64,000 bases of DNA from Mucilaginibacter gossypii (GTDB lineage: Bacteria; Bacteroidota; Bacteroidia; Sphingobacteriales; Sphingobacteriaceae). Below, piece by piece: positions 7,983 through 17,612 of this stretch. Below the pieces are notes generated by a model. The model saw only the letters and a list, made by a program, of their open reading frames with translations. It was not told where the DNA came from and searched no databases. How positions within the stretch are numbered: position 1 is the stretch's first letter; each line of letters begins with the position of its first letter. The stretch covers positions 434,001 to 498,000 of the forward strand of contig NZ_FNCG01000001.1 of assembly GCF_900100945.1 (NCBI RefSeq), written 5' to 3'. The translations under genes were made by a program, and so were the position numbers.

Positions 7983-10655
7983 ATGACAACAACCCGTTCG
8001 GCAGGCAGATCTGCATTGTTTAAATTTTCATTAGTGTTATCCGTCCTTGCTTCTGGCGTTTATCAAAACGCAGGGGCGCAAACCAGCTACGAGCTTAATA
8101 GCGGCTGGAAATGTACGTCAATAAATAGTGTTAAAGATAATGGCACTATTATATCCCAAGCCAATTATGATCTGGCTGCATGGAATCCTGCAGTTGTGCC
8201 TGGAACGGTGCTTACAACCCAGGTAGCCAACAAACAGGTACCTGATCCATTTTACGGGATGAATAATGAAAAGATCCCTGATATATACAAGGTAGGCCGC
8301 GATTACTATACCTATTGGTTTGCCAATGATTTTAAAGAAGCCGTACCAGCCGGCAGTAATCAAACCTATCTTAACTTTCGTGGTGTAAATTATAGCTGCG
8401 ACGTTTTCCTTAACGGGCATAAGCTTAACAGCAAGCTGCATAAAGGCATGTTTTTACGCCAGAGCTATAACATTACCAAATGGTTGAGCAAAAACGGCAA
8501 TAATCGTTTGGCGGTTATCGTGTATCCTCCGGATGCTGTTGGTAATCCCAACGGCGGTCAGGGCGGTGATGGTACTATAGCGCGTGGCGTAGGCATTCAA
8601 TATACGGCAGGGTGGGACTGGATCCAGCCCATCCGCGACCGCAATACCGGCATTTGGGATAAAGTAACCATTGAGCATACGGGTGCTGTGGTTATTAAAG
8701 ATCCGCATGTGGTTACCCTTGTTCCGGGTGTTCGTCAGCCGGAAGGTGCGCAGCAGCCGGCTATTGTACAGGTGTCTGCCGAGGTTGAAAATGCTACAGG
8801 CGCTGCAGTGAGCGGTACTTTACAATATAATTTAGATGGCAAGTTGGTATCACAGCCGGTTACACTAAAAGCAAATTCAAAACAGGAAGTTAAACTGGCT
8901 GACTACAGCCTTAAAAACCCTAAGCTTTGGTGGCCTAATGGCTACGGTCCGCAAAATTTGTATAAGCTTAATTTGCAGTTTGTGGCAGGTGGCAAAGTAT
9001 CCGACCAAAAAAATATTGAAGTTGGTGTACGCCAGATCACTACCGAATGGAACAGTAAAACCGAAAGCCGCCAGGTTAATGTGAACGGCCAAAAAGTATT
9101 TATTAAAGGCGGTAACTGGATCATATCGGATCAGATGTTGCGTTTCAGCGATGTCCGTTATGATGCGGAAGTTCGTTTTCATCGTGATATGAACCTGAAC
9201 CTGATCAGGGTTTGGGGTGGCGCACTGATTGAGCGCCCTGAGTTTTATGAGGCTTGCGATAAATACGGTATGCTGGTTTTCCAGGATATGTGGGGATCGG
9301 GCGATTGCAATGGTCGCTGGATAGATCCAATGAAAGCTGATGACCAATGGACCCGTCGTAAATATCCGGATGATCATGACCTTTATTTAAAATCAGTTGC
9401 CGATCAGGTTAAACTGGTACGTAACTTCCCCTCGCTGGCAATCTGGTGCGGTGGTAATGAGATCACTCCGCCCGAAGATATTTTTGCGGCCCTGCGTGAT
9501 ACCATTATGCCTAAGCTCGATAATACCCGTTGGTTTATCCCGTATTCAAACTCCGAAGAAATGTCGCGCAATGTACAGGGCGGAAACGGCGATGGGCCTT
9601 ACGGCATCCAAAGCCTTACAACTTTCTGGGATCACCAAACTTATCCGTTCAATTCGGAAGTAGGGTCGGTTGGTGTTAGCGATTATGAGTCATTAAAACG
9701 CTTTATTCCTGCCGAAAATATGGTTGTGCCTGAGTTTGATGCATCTACCGGCAAAACTAAAACAGACCCGGTTTGGGAATATCATAAATATATTGGCTAC
9801 GACGGTTTTGTTGATAAATACGGAAAAGCCAAAAATGTTGAAGACTTCGCAACTAAAGCACAGTTGGTAAATTATGATCAGTATCGTGCCCTCATGGAAG
9901 GTTTTAGCTCTCATATGTGGGATTGGTATACCGGTACTATCATCTGGAAAACCCAAAACCCATGGACAGCCATGCGCGGCCAGATGTATGATTATTACCT
10001 TGATCCTAATGCTTGTCTTTACGGCTTGCATAATGGCAGCGAACCTTTACATATCATGTATAACCAAACAGATGGTATGGTAATGGTAGCCAACAATACT
10101 TTTAAAACGCATAGCAATATGCTGCTGGTAGCTAAAACCTATGATATGGATGGCAAAGAGAAAGTGTTAACAAAGGTTTTTGCTGATGTAACGCCAACTA
10201 CTACCAAACGCTATTTATCACTTAAGCATGAGATTGAAAAAGAGGCAAAAGACAAAGGTGTTTTCCTTTGCCTGCAACTGCTTAAATCGGATAAGGAAGT
10301 GATCAGCGAAAATATTTACTGGTTGCCCGATGCTAACGGTGATTTTTCCGGCTTACAAAAAATGCCGAAAGGTACTTTAGGCGCGTCTGCTAAATATTTA
10401 AAGAATGGTAAAGTAGAAGTAACGCTGACTAACGAGGGTGATGGTGCGCTGGCATTTTTCAACCGCCTGTCTTTAGTTAATGCTGAGACCAAACAACGCA
10501 TTCTACCGGCCTTTTACAGCGATAACTATGTAACGGTGCTACCGGGTCAAACTAAAAAAGTTGTTATCGATCATAACCCAGGTGCAGATAAAAACCTTGC
10601 AGTAACTATTGGAGGCTGGAACATAGCAGAACGTACTATATCTATCGACAAATAA
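7983..10655 (+). CDS. GH2 exo-beta-D-glucosaminidase / endo-beta-mannosidase-like enzyme
   Basis: Secreted retaining glycosidase, 890 residues, with a signal peptide to about residue 32 (ending AGAQ). Layout is the family 2 type: a jelly-roll sugar-binding domain (about 35-235), an immunoglobulin-like domain (240-350), the catalytic barrel (about 355-680) and C-terminal sandwich domains. The acid/base is E493 in IWCGGNE and the nucleophile is probably E559 in PFNSEVGS. The branch that includes plant mannosylglycoprotein endo-beta-mannosidase and exo-chitosanase/glucosaminidase fits best, rather than beta-galactosidase. In this cluster, cutting the Man-beta-1,4-GlcNAc bond of the N-glycan core would make sense, but that is inferred. 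The GH20 gene starts 13 nt after the stop. Confidence 0.88.
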   Translation: MTTTRSAGRSALFKFSLVLSVLASGVYQNAGAQTSYELNSGWKCTSINSVKDNGTIISQANYDLAAWNPAVVPGTVLTTQVANKQVPDPFYGMNNEKIPDIYKVGRDYYTYWFANDFKEAVPAGSNQTYLNFRGVNYSCDVFLNGHKLNSKLHKGMFLRQSYNITKWLSKNGNNRLAVIVYPPDAVGNPNGGQGGDGTIARGVGIQYTAGWDWIQPIRDRNTGIWDKVTIEHTGAVVIKDPHVVTLVPGVRQPEGAQQPAIVQVSAEVENATGAAVSGTLQYNLDGKLVSQPVTLKANSKQEVKLADYSLKNPKLWWPNGYGPQNLYKLNLQFVAGGKVSDQKNIEVGVRQITTEWNSKTESRQVNVNGQKVFIKGGNWIISDQMLRFSDVRYDAEVRFHRDMNLNLIRVWGGALIERPEFYEACDKYGMLVFQDMWGSGDCNGRWIDPMKADDQWTRRKYPDDHDLYLKSVADQVKLVRNFPSLAIWCGGNEITPPEDIFAALRDTIMPKLDNTRWFIPYSNSEEMSRNVQGGNGDGPYGIQSLTTFWDHQTYPFNSEVGSVGVSDYESLKRFIPAENMVVPEFDASTGKTKTDPVWEYHKYIGYDGFVDKYGKAKNVEDFATKAQLVNYDQYRALMEGFSSHMWDWYTGTIIWKTQNPWTAMRGQMYDYYLDPNACLYGLHNGSEPLHIMYNQTDGMVMVANNTFKTHSNMLLVAKTYDMDGKEKVLTKVFADVTPTTTKRYLSLKHEIEKEAKDKGVFLCLQLLKSDKEVISENIYWLPDANGDFSGLQKMPKGTLGASAKYLKNGKVEVTLTNEGDGALAFFNRLSLVNAETKQRILPAFYSDNYVTVLPGQTKKVVIDHNPGADKNLAVTIGGWNIAERTISIDK

Positions 10656-10668
10656 CAAAAAGAAGACA

Positions 10669-12963
10669 ATGAAGACTATTTCAAAATATTTGTCGGCAGC
10701 GGCATTGGCCCTTATCTGTACCGGTGCTGTTAGCGCCCAGGAAACAGCAGCAAAATTTCCGTTGATACCTTATCCTGCTCAATTAACTGCGGGAGAGGGA
10801 TCATTTACTATCACCTCTAAAACGGCCATTGTAAATGCCGGCGCTTTTAATACCGAAGCCTATGCCTTGAAGGATTTGTTACGCAAAGGTTTAGGCACGC
10901 CTGTTGAAGTGAGCAAGATAAAGAAGGCCCGCGCCATAAATCTTGTTTATGATGCAAGCATAACTACTCCCGAAGCTTATCGCATGAGTGTTACTAAAGA
11001 GCAGGTAGTTATCCGCGCAAAAGACCCGGCAGGGGTATTTCACGCTGTAGAAACCATTCGCCAGTTATTGCCTGTTGGTATAGAAGCTGGTGTTGCTCAA
11101 AAGCAACTGACACTGCCGGTTGTAGCTATTGAAGATGCACCTGTTTACGGATGGCGCGGTATGCATTTGGATGTATCGAGGCATTTTTTCTCAGTGAGCT
11201 ACCTGAAAAAGTTTATCGACCGGATGGCTTTGTACAAAATGAATAAGCTGCACCTGCACTTAACCGATGATCAGGGCTGGCGCATCGAAATAAAAAAATA
11301 CCCGCTGCTTACTGAAGCCGGCGCATGGCGTACGTTCAATAACCAGGATTCGGCCTGTATGAAAAAGGCTAAGGATAATCCTGATTTTGTGATCGATAAA
11401 GAGCATATCATCCAAAAAAATGGTAAAACATTATACGGCGGTTTTTATACGCAGGAGGAAATGAAAGGCGTGGTAGCTTACGCAGCAGCAAGGCATATCG
11501 ATATCGTTCCGGAAATAGATATGCCGGGGCACATGATGGCTGCCATTAATTCATATCCTTTTTTAACCTGTGATGGCGAAAATAAATGGGGCGAATTGTT
11601 CACCAAACCTATCTGCCCATGTAACGAAAGTACTTTTGAATTTGCTGAAAATGTATTTACCGAGATCATGCAAATCTTCCCGTCAAAATACATCCACATT
11701 GGTGGTGATGAGGTTGACCGTACCAACTGGGGTAAATCAGATGCCTGTAGAGCTTTAATGGCCAAAGAAGGTATTAAAGACTTGGCCGGATTGCATAGCT
11801 ACTTCATCAACCGCATGGAGAAATTCTTCAACTCCAAAGGCCGCAAATTGATAGGCTGGGACGAGGTAATTGAAGGTGGCATTAGCCCAACAGCTATTAT
11901 TATGTACTGGCGCACATGGGTTCCTGATGCACCGGTTAAAGCTGTGAAGAATGGCAATACCGTGATCATGACGCCAGGCGAACCGCTTTACTTTGATAAC
12001 CAGCCCGATCAGTATTCTGTTAGCAAGGTATATCACTTTAACCCGGTACCAAAGGTATTGAATGCCGAAGAAGCGAAATCAATCATTGGCGCTCAGGCTA
12101 ACCTCTGGTCAGAAATGATCCCGTCAGAAAAACGTGCCGATTATATGTACATGCCGCGCCTAACTGCATTATCTGAAATGCTGTGGACGCATAAGGAAAG
12201 TGAATACGATTCATACCTGCAGCGCTTAACTCAGCAATACAAAAGGATGGACGCGATGAAGATCAACTATCGTTTGCCCGATCTGCCTAACCTGCTTAAC
12301 CAGTATGTTTTCACCGACGAAGGCAAGCTAAGCATAGCGTCTCCATTGCCAAGCCTTACTATCCGCTACACTACCGATGGTACTTTGCCAAATGCTAAAT
12401 CACCTGTATTGCCATCTCCATTAACTATTTCAAAGTCGGAATTGGTAAGGGTTGCCGCGTTTACACCAACCAGGACACGTGGTGATGTTTATAATTTGAA
12501 CTACACACAACAGCAAATGCTTGGTCCGGTAAAAATTGCTCCACCTAAACCCGGGCTTACAGCTACTTATTATAAGGCTTTCTTTAAAAAGACTGCGTTA
12601 ATGCAAAATGCAAAGGTTGACAGCACGTTTAGTACTGATAAAATAGAAGTACCTGCTACGGTTAAAGCTCCGTCATTTGGTATCACTTACAAAGGTTACA
12701 TTGATGTGCCAACTGATGGTATTTACAGCTTTTATTTAACCTGCGATGATGGTGGCGTACTTTACATTGGCGATAAAACCGTCGTGGATAACGATGGCAA
12801 CCACTCAGCGCAGGAACGTAGCGGCCAGGTTGCCCTAAAAATGGGTGCACATCCGTTTAAGCTTGATTTTATTGAAGGCGGTGGCGGCTTTAAGCTGTTG
12901 CTGAAATATAGTGTTAATGGCTCGGCCCCACAGGATGTGCCGTCATCATGGTTCAAAAACTAA
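10669..12963 (+). CDS. GH20 beta-N-acetylhexosaminidase with C-terminal PA14 domain
   Basis: Secreted exo-hexosaminidase acting by substrate-assisted catalysis. The 764 residues show a signal peptide (1-23, VSAQ), a GH20b-type alpha/beta domain (about 30-155), the catalytic barrel with GWRGMHLDVSRHF, KLHLHLTDDQGWRIEIK and HIGGDEVD (D347/E348, the catalytic pair), a small chitobiase-C-like domain (about 550-620, LTIRYTTDGTLP) and a PA14 domain at the C-terminus (TATYYKAFF, DGIYSFYLTCDDGGVLYIGD) that probably binds glycan. It is tightly packed between GH2 and the second GH29 gene (13 and 16 nt gaps), so one transcript is likely. Confidence 0.95.
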   Translation: MKTISKYLSAAALALICTGAVSAQETAAKFPLIPYPAQLTAGEGSFTITSKTAIVNAGAFNTEAYALKDLLRKGLGTPVEVSKIKKARAINLVYDASITTPEAYRMSVTKEQVVIRAKDPAGVFHAVETIRQLLPVGIEAGVAQKQLTLPVVAIEDAPVYGWRGMHLDVSRHFFSVSYLKKFIDRMALYKMNKLHLHLTDDQGWRIEIKKYPLLTEAGAWRTFNNQDSACMKKAKDNPDFVIDKEHIIQKNGKTLYGGFYTQEEMKGVVAYAAARHIDIVPEIDMPGHMMAAINSYPFLTCDGENKWGELFTKPICPCNESTFEFAENVFTEIMQIFPSKYIHIGGDEVDRTNWGKSDACRALMAKEGIKDLAGLHSYFINRMEKFFNSKGRKLIGWDEVIEGGISPTAIIMYWRTWVPDAPVKAVKNGNTVIMTPGEPLYFDNQPDQYSVSKVYHFNPVPKVLNAEEAKSIIGAQANLWSEMIPSEKRADYMYMPRLTALSEMLWTHKESEYDSYLQRLTQQYKRMDAMKINYRLPDLPNLLNQYVFTDEGKLSIASPLPSLTIRYTTDGTLPNAKSPVLPSPLTISKSELVRVAAFTPTRTRGDVYNLNYTQQQMLGPVKIAPPKPGLTATYYKAFFKKTALMQNAKVDSTFSTDKIEVPATVKAPSFGITYKGYIDVPTDGIYSFYLTCDDGGVLYIGDKTVVDNDGNHSAQERSGQVALKMGAHPFKLDFIEGGGGFKLLLKYSVNGSAPQDVPSSWFKN

Positions 12964-12979
12964 TTATCTGATACCAATT

Positions 12980-15097
12980 ATGAAGAAGTTTACAGGCATT
13001 GCCTTATTATTACTTACGGCCGGTTTAAACGGTTTCGGCCAAACTGCTCCTAAACCTTATGGCGTATTGCCTACACAAGGGCAGCTTAACTGGCAGGAAA
13101 CCGGGATGTATTGCATTATCCATTACGGCGTTGATACTTATACCAACAAGGAGTGGGGCTTTGGCGATGAAGACCCAAAGATTTTTAACCCATCGCAGTT
13201 TAGTGCACTGCAGATTGTGGCAGCTGCAAAAGCCGGCGGTTTTAAGGGTGTAGTTGTGGTTGCCAAACACCACGATGGTTTTTGTATTTGGCCAACTAAA
13301 ACTACGGAGCACAATATCACCAAAAGCCCATATAAAAATGGCAAGGGCGATATGCTGAAAGAATATCGCGAAGCTTGCGATAAACTCGGCATGAAACTGG
13401 GTGTATACTGCTCGCCATGGGACAGGAACAACCCCAACTATGGCACTGCCGAATATGTTAAGACTTATCGTGCGCAATTGAAAGAGTTGTATACCAATTA
13501 CGGTCCGTTGTTTATTTCATGGCATGACGGTGCTAATGGCGGTGATGGTTATTACGGTGGCAAACGCGAAGTAAGAAAAATTGACCGTTCAACTTATTAT
13601 GGCTGGGATACTACCTGGGCTATAACCCGCAAATTGCAACCAAATGCTGTTTTATTTGGCGATGTTGGTCCGGATGTGCGTTGGGTAGGTAATGAGGAAG
13701 GTCATGCGGGCGAAACCTGCTGGGCAACTTATACACCACATGCTCCTGATGAAGGCAAGATTCCTGCTAATGGTTATGTAAAAGATTATGAAGGCACCGA
13801 AGGTACCCGTAACGGCGAATACTGGATGCCGGCCGAATGTGATGTATCGTTGCGTCCCGGATGGTTTTATCACAAAGCACAGGATGAGGGGGTGAAATCA
13901 CCTTACACCTTGCTTGATCTTTATTACAAAAGTGTAGGCCGTGGTGCAGCGCTTGATTTAGGTTTATCTCCTGATCCGCGTGGTATTATTAACGAGATCG
14001 ATGTTAAATCATTAACCGAGTTTGGTAACCTGGTTAAACAAACTTTCGCAGTTAATTTGGCAAAAGGCGCAACACTAACAGCCAGTAATGTGCGTGGTGG
14101 TAACAAAGCCAAATTCGGTCCGCAGTTTTTAGTAGATGACAACCGTTACAGCTATTGGGCAACTGACGATAAAGTAACTACGCCAACTTTAACTATTGAT
14201 CTGCATTCGCCAAAAACATTTAACGTGATCCGCCTGCGCGAAAATATTAAGCTTGGGCAGCGTATTGAGGCCGTTGCCGTAGATGCTTACGTAGATGGCA
14301 AATGGGAGCAAATAGGTGAGGCTACCAGCATTGGCGGTAATAGGTTGATCCGTTTAACGCAAAATATCACAGCAAGCAAATTGAGACTGAGGGTTACCGC
14401 TTCGCCGGTGGCTATTGCATTGAGTGATTTCGGGATTTATAAAGAGCCTGTACATTTAACTGCGCCAAAAGTGTCACGCAATAAAAAAGGTGAAGTAAGC
14501 ATTATTACCGAAGCACCGGTAAGCGCAATCCGCTATACGCTTGACGGGCACGAGCCAACATCGAGCTCGCCGGTTTATACTAAGCCGTTTGTGCTTAATG
14601 AGGGCGGAGTAGTAAAAGCCCGGAGCTTTGAAGGTAAAGGTCAACAAAGTGAATGCGCTTATGCATCATTCGGCTATGCTAAAACCGATTGGAAAGTATT
14701 GGATGCCACAGCGCCTAATGAGGATTGGGGACGTGCAGAGAATGCCTTTGATGAAAATACCGGGAGTCTTTACAGCACGCTAAAAAAAGAAAGCGCGCAA
14801 TTCCCGCAGCAGATCAGCGTTGATTTAGGAAAAGAGCAAAAGATAAAAGCATTTGGCTATTTGCCAAGGCAGGATAAACAAGCTGATGGTATAGTTGATA
14901 GCTATGTGTTTTATATCAGTAACGACGGTAAAACCTGGGAAAAAGTAGCTTCGGGCGAGTTCTCAAATATCAAATCGAATCCTATTGAACAACCTGTAGC
15001 ATTAAAGCAGGAAGTAAAAGCCAGATATTTTAAATTTGAAGCCGCGCATGTAATTGCAGGCAATGGTATTACTGTTGCCGAATTAAGCGTTTATTAA
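12980..15097 (+). CDS. GH29 alpha-L-fucosidase with discoidin/CBM32-type domains
   Basis: Second fucosidase of the cluster. The ATG at 12980 gives 705 residues with a signal peptide ending in GFGQ; a longer frame upstream would run into the GH20 gene. Catalytic domain: YCIIHYGVDTYTNKEWG, VAKHHDGFCIWPTK and FISWHDGANGGDG, with D183 the expected nucleophile. This motif resembles the GH29 branch active on alpha-1,3/1,4-linked fucose, a tentative assignment. C-terminal modules: an F5/8 type C sandwich (about 365-490), a chitobiase-like Fn3 element (IRYTLDGHEPTSSSPVYT) and a second F5/8 type C domain (about 570-705). Only 16 nt separate it from GH20. It differs strongly from the GH29 at 6287, so the two are not a recent duplication. 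Confidence 0.93.
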   Translation: MKKFTGIALLLLTAGLNGFGQTAPKPYGVLPTQGQLNWQETGMYCIIHYGVDTYTNKEWGFGDEDPKIFNPSQFSALQIVAAAKAGGFKGVVVVAKHHDGFCIWPTKTTEHNITKSPYKNGKGDMLKEYREACDKLGMKLGVYCSPWDRNNPNYGTAEYVKTYRAQLKELYTNYGPLFISWHDGANGGDGYYGGKREVRKIDRSTYYGWDTTWAITRKLQPNAVLFGDVGPDVRWVGNEEGHAGETCWATYTPHAPDEGKIPANGYVKDYEGTEGTRNGEYWMPAECDVSLRPGWFYHKAQDEGVKSPYTLLDLYYKSVGRGAALDLGLSPDPRGIINEIDVKSLTEFGNLVKQTFAVNLAKGATLTASNVRGGNKAKFGPQFLVDDNRYSYWATDDKVTTPTLTIDLHSPKTFNVIRLRENIKLGQRIEAVAVDAYVDGKWEQIGEATSIGGNRLIRLTQNITASKLRLRVTASPVAIALSDFGIYKEPVHLTAPKVSRNKKGEVSIITEAPVSAIRYTLDGHEPTSSSPVYTKPFVLNEGGVVKARSFEGKGQQSECAYASFGYAKTDWKVLDATAPNEDWGRAENAFDENTGSLYSTLKKESAQFPQQISVDLGKEQKIKAFGYLPRQDKQADGIVDSYVFYISNDGKTWEKVASGEFSNIKSNPIEQPVALKQEVKARYFKFEAAHVIAGNGITVAELSVY

Positions 15098-15107
15098 TAA
15101 TCTATTA

Positions 15108-15148
15108 AGTATTGGGGTTTAATTGGCAGCAATATAAACCTCAATACT
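15108..15148 (+). promoter_or_regulatory. Intercistronic hairpin between GH29 and GH92 genes
   Basis: AGTATTGGGGTTTA (15108-15121) pairs with TAAACCTCAATACT (15135-15148) over 14 positions with one G-U, and the loop can add ATTG/CAAT. No T-run follows, so it is not a standard terminator. It could mark an mRNA processing site or attenuate transcription ahead of the GH92 gene. Confidence 0.5.
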
Positions 15149-15164
15149 ACCATTTAAGTAAAGA

Positions 15165-17441
15165 ATGAAAAAGCAACTCGTTTTGGCCGGTTTACTGGCA
15201 CTTGTTAATTTAAGCTCGCAGGCACAAAGGCACCAATCGCAGCCCATGAAAAAGGCCGGCGGTTTAACGCAATATGTCGATCCGTACATCGGTACCGGTT
15301 TCCACGGTCACGTTTTTGTGGGCGCAAACGTTCCCTTTGGTGCCGTGCAGTTAGGCCCAACCAACATTTCTGAAGGCTGGGACTGGTGCTCCGGCTATCA
15401 CATTTCTGATTCTACCATCATCGGCTTCCAGCACACGCATTTGAGCGGCACCGGTATCGGTGATCTGGGTGATATTTCTTTTATGCCTACAACCGGGCCA
15501 ATTAACGTATATAAAGGCAGCAACAAAAATCTTAAAGCTGGTTATGTGTCGTTGTTCAGCCATAAGGACGAGGTTGTAAAACCAGGCTATTATAAGGTGA
15601 AACTTAAAAAATACGATATAGGCGTTGAGCTTACCGCCAGTACCCGTGTTGGTATGCATAAGTACACTTTCCCGGCAACAAAAGATGCTCACATCCTTAT
15701 TGATTTGCAGGAAGGCATAGGCTGGGACAGGCCAATGGAAACCTATATCAAACAGGTAGATAAAAACACGATCTGCGGCTATCGTTTTTCAAAAGGCTGG
15801 GCAGAGGATCAGCGTATTTACTTTACAGCTGTGTTTTCAAAGCCCATTAAAACTTTCGCGGTTTATGACAGTACGGCCAACGTTAAAGGTACTGAGTTAA
15901 AAGGGGAAAAGGTAAAAGGTGTTATCAGTTTCACCACTACCAAAGGCGAAGTAGTTTATGCTAAAGTGGGCGTCTCGCCGGTGAGCGCCGAAAATGCCAT
16001 GTTGAACATTAAGGCCGAAATACCGGGCTGGGATTTTAATAAGGTAGTTACCGATGCTGATGCAGCCTGGAATAAACAGTTTCAGAAAATTGTGATCAAG
16101 GCCGATTCATTATCTCAGATGAAGAAGTTTTATACCGCTTTTTATCATACTATGATAGCGCCATCTATCTTTAACGATGTGAACGGCGAATACTGGGGAA
16201 CTGATAAAAAAGTGCACAAAAACGAAGGTTTCAATAATGTAACCACCTTTTCTTTATGGGATACTTATCGCTCCAACAACCCGTTGTCAACCATTATCCA
16301 CCCAGAGCATGTGAACGATATGATCAACTCTATGCTGGCTATTTATCAGCAGCAGGGAAGCTTGCCGGTTTGGCATTTAATGGCTAATGAAACCAATTGT
16401 ATGGTGGGCTACAGCGCAGTGCCTGTTGTTGCCGATGCTTTGTTAAAAGGTTACAAAGGCTTTGATGCCAATTTAGCTTACGAGGCCATGAAAACCACCG
16501 CCATGGGCGACGACCGTGGTATCAAATATGTGAAAAAATATGGCTATATCCCGGCAGATAGCAGCCGGGAATCAGTTTCAATGGGTCTTGAATATGCCAT
16601 TGACGATTGGAGCCTGGCGCAGGTAGCAAAAAAGCTGGGTAAAACTGAAGATTATGCTTACTTCAGCAAACGTGGTGCTTATTACAAAAACTACTATGAC
16701 GCCAAAGCAGGCTTCATGCGCGGCCGTTTGTCGCAGGATGCATGGCGTACACCTTATAGTCCGTTCATTTCTATCCATGAAACCGGCGACTTTACCGAAG
16801 GCAACGGTTGGCAATACACTTTCCTTGTTCCGCAGGATGTGGAAGGCTTAATTGATATGCTCGGCGGCGTTGATAAATTCAATACCAAGCTCGATTCATT
16901 GTTTATTGCGCAAGGCGATATGGGCAAATTTAAATCGCCGGATGTTTCGGGTTTGATTGGTCAGTATGCGCATGGCAACGAGCCAAGCCACCCTATGAGC
17001 TACTATTACGCTTATTCTGGCAAACCATGGAAAACAGCCGAAAAGGTAAGGTTCATCCTTGACGATTTTTATACTGATAAACCAGATGGCATTATTGGTA
17101 ACGAAGATGTTGGCCAGATGTCGGCCTGGTACGTGTTATCCGCAGTTGGTTTTTACCCGGTTAACCCGGCTAACGGTCTGTATGTATTCGGTAGCCCGGT
17201 GGTAAATGAAGCTACGCTACAATTGCAAGGCAATAAGAAATTCCATGTAGTGGTTAAGAATAACGGCCCTAAAAACAAATACATCCAGGCCATGACGCTT
17301 AACGGTGCCAACTATACCAAAACTTATATCAAACACACAGATGTTATGCAGGGTGGAGAATTGGTGATTACTATGGGCGATAAGCCCGGTACAGTTTGGG
17401 GCGTTGGTGAAGCTAATAAAGCGGTTTCGGTGTTGAAGTAA
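15165..17441 (+). CDS. GH92 exo-alpha-mannosidase
   Basis: Calcium-dependent, inverting alpha-mannosidase acting on N-glycan or high-mannose structures. The 758 residues carry a signal peptide (1-20, SSQAQ), the N-terminal sandwich starting YVDPYIGTGFHGHVFVGAN, and the (alpha/alpha)6 barrel. Family hallmarks are FQHTHLSGTGIGDLGD, FSLWDTYR, GNEPSHPMSYYYAYSGKPW and GNEDVGQMSAWYVLSAVGFY, which hold the calcium ligands and catalytic acids. Last gene of the plus-strand hydrolase row; an R1 palindromic repeat follows 28 nt after the stop. GH92 enzymes are commonly found with GH20, GH29 and GH2 members in N-glycan loci, supporting the substrate proposed for the cluster. Confidence 0.95.
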   Translation: MKKQLVLAGLLALVNLSSQAQRHQSQPMKKAGGLTQYVDPYIGTGFHGHVFVGANVPFGAVQLGPTNISEGWDWCSGYHISDSTIIGFQHTHLSGTGIGDLGDISFMPTTGPINVYKGSNKNLKAGYVSLFSHKDEVVKPGYYKVKLKKYDIGVELTASTRVGMHKYTFPATKDAHILIDLQEGIGWDRPMETYIKQVDKNTICGYRFSKGWAEDQRIYFTAVFSKPIKTFAVYDSTANVKGTELKGEKVKGVISFTTTKGEVVYAKVGVSPVSAENAMLNIKAEIPGWDFNKVVTDADAAWNKQFQKIVIKADSLSQMKKFYTAFYHTMIAPSIFNDVNGEYWGTDKKVHKNEGFNNVTTFSLWDTYRSNNPLSTIIHPEHVNDMINSMLAIYQQQGSLPVWHLMANETNCMVGYSAVPVVADALLKGYKGFDANLAYEAMKTTAMGDDRGIKYVKKYGYIPADSSRESVSMGLEYAIDDWSLAQVAKKLGKTEDYAYFSKRGAYYKNYYDAKAGFMRGRLSQDAWRTPYSPFISIHETGDFTEGNGWQYTFLVPQDVEGLIDMLGGVDKFNTKLDSLFIAQGDMGKFKSPDVSGLIGQYAHGNEPSHPMSYYYAYSGKPWKTAEKVRFILDDFYTDKPDGIIGNEDVGQMSAWYVLSAVGFYPVNPANGLYVFGSPVVNEATLQLQGNKKFHVVVKNNGPKNKYIQAMTLNGANYTKTYIKHTDVMQGGELVITMGDKPGTVWGVGEANKAVSVLK

Positions 17442-17469
17442 ATACAAACAATATTATTATTCCCCCCCC

Positions 17470-17612
17470 TGTCATTTCGACGAGCAACGGGCAGGGGAGA
17501 GCATTAGGGCGAGGAGAAATCCTATACGTGCAACTAAGCAAATTTGCATATCGAACGTATAGGATTTCTCCTCGCCCTTTCTTTTTGCCGGGCTTCACTC
17601 GTCGCAATGACA
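17470..17612 (+). repeat. Palindromic intergenic repeat, family R1, copy 2
   Basis: A 143 bp element with ends TGTCATTTCGACGAG / CTCGTCGCAATGACA (one mismatch as an inverted repeat) and an internal perfect 24 bp inverted pair (17506-17529 with 17555-17578) around GGAGAAATCCTATACG. Copy 1 has TTGTAC where this has CTATACG, yet both are fully self-complementary. It may also terminate the hydrolase transcript. No coding potential. Confidence 0.87.

Noticed and set aside
8877-9377. 166-codon open frame on the minus strand inside the GH2 gene
   Set aside because: Antisense to a conserved catalytic domain; composition is not protein-like and no start context or family is seen.
13025-13477. 150-codon open frame antisense to the second GH29 gene
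   Set aside because: Shadow of the conserved GH29 catalytic region on the other strand.
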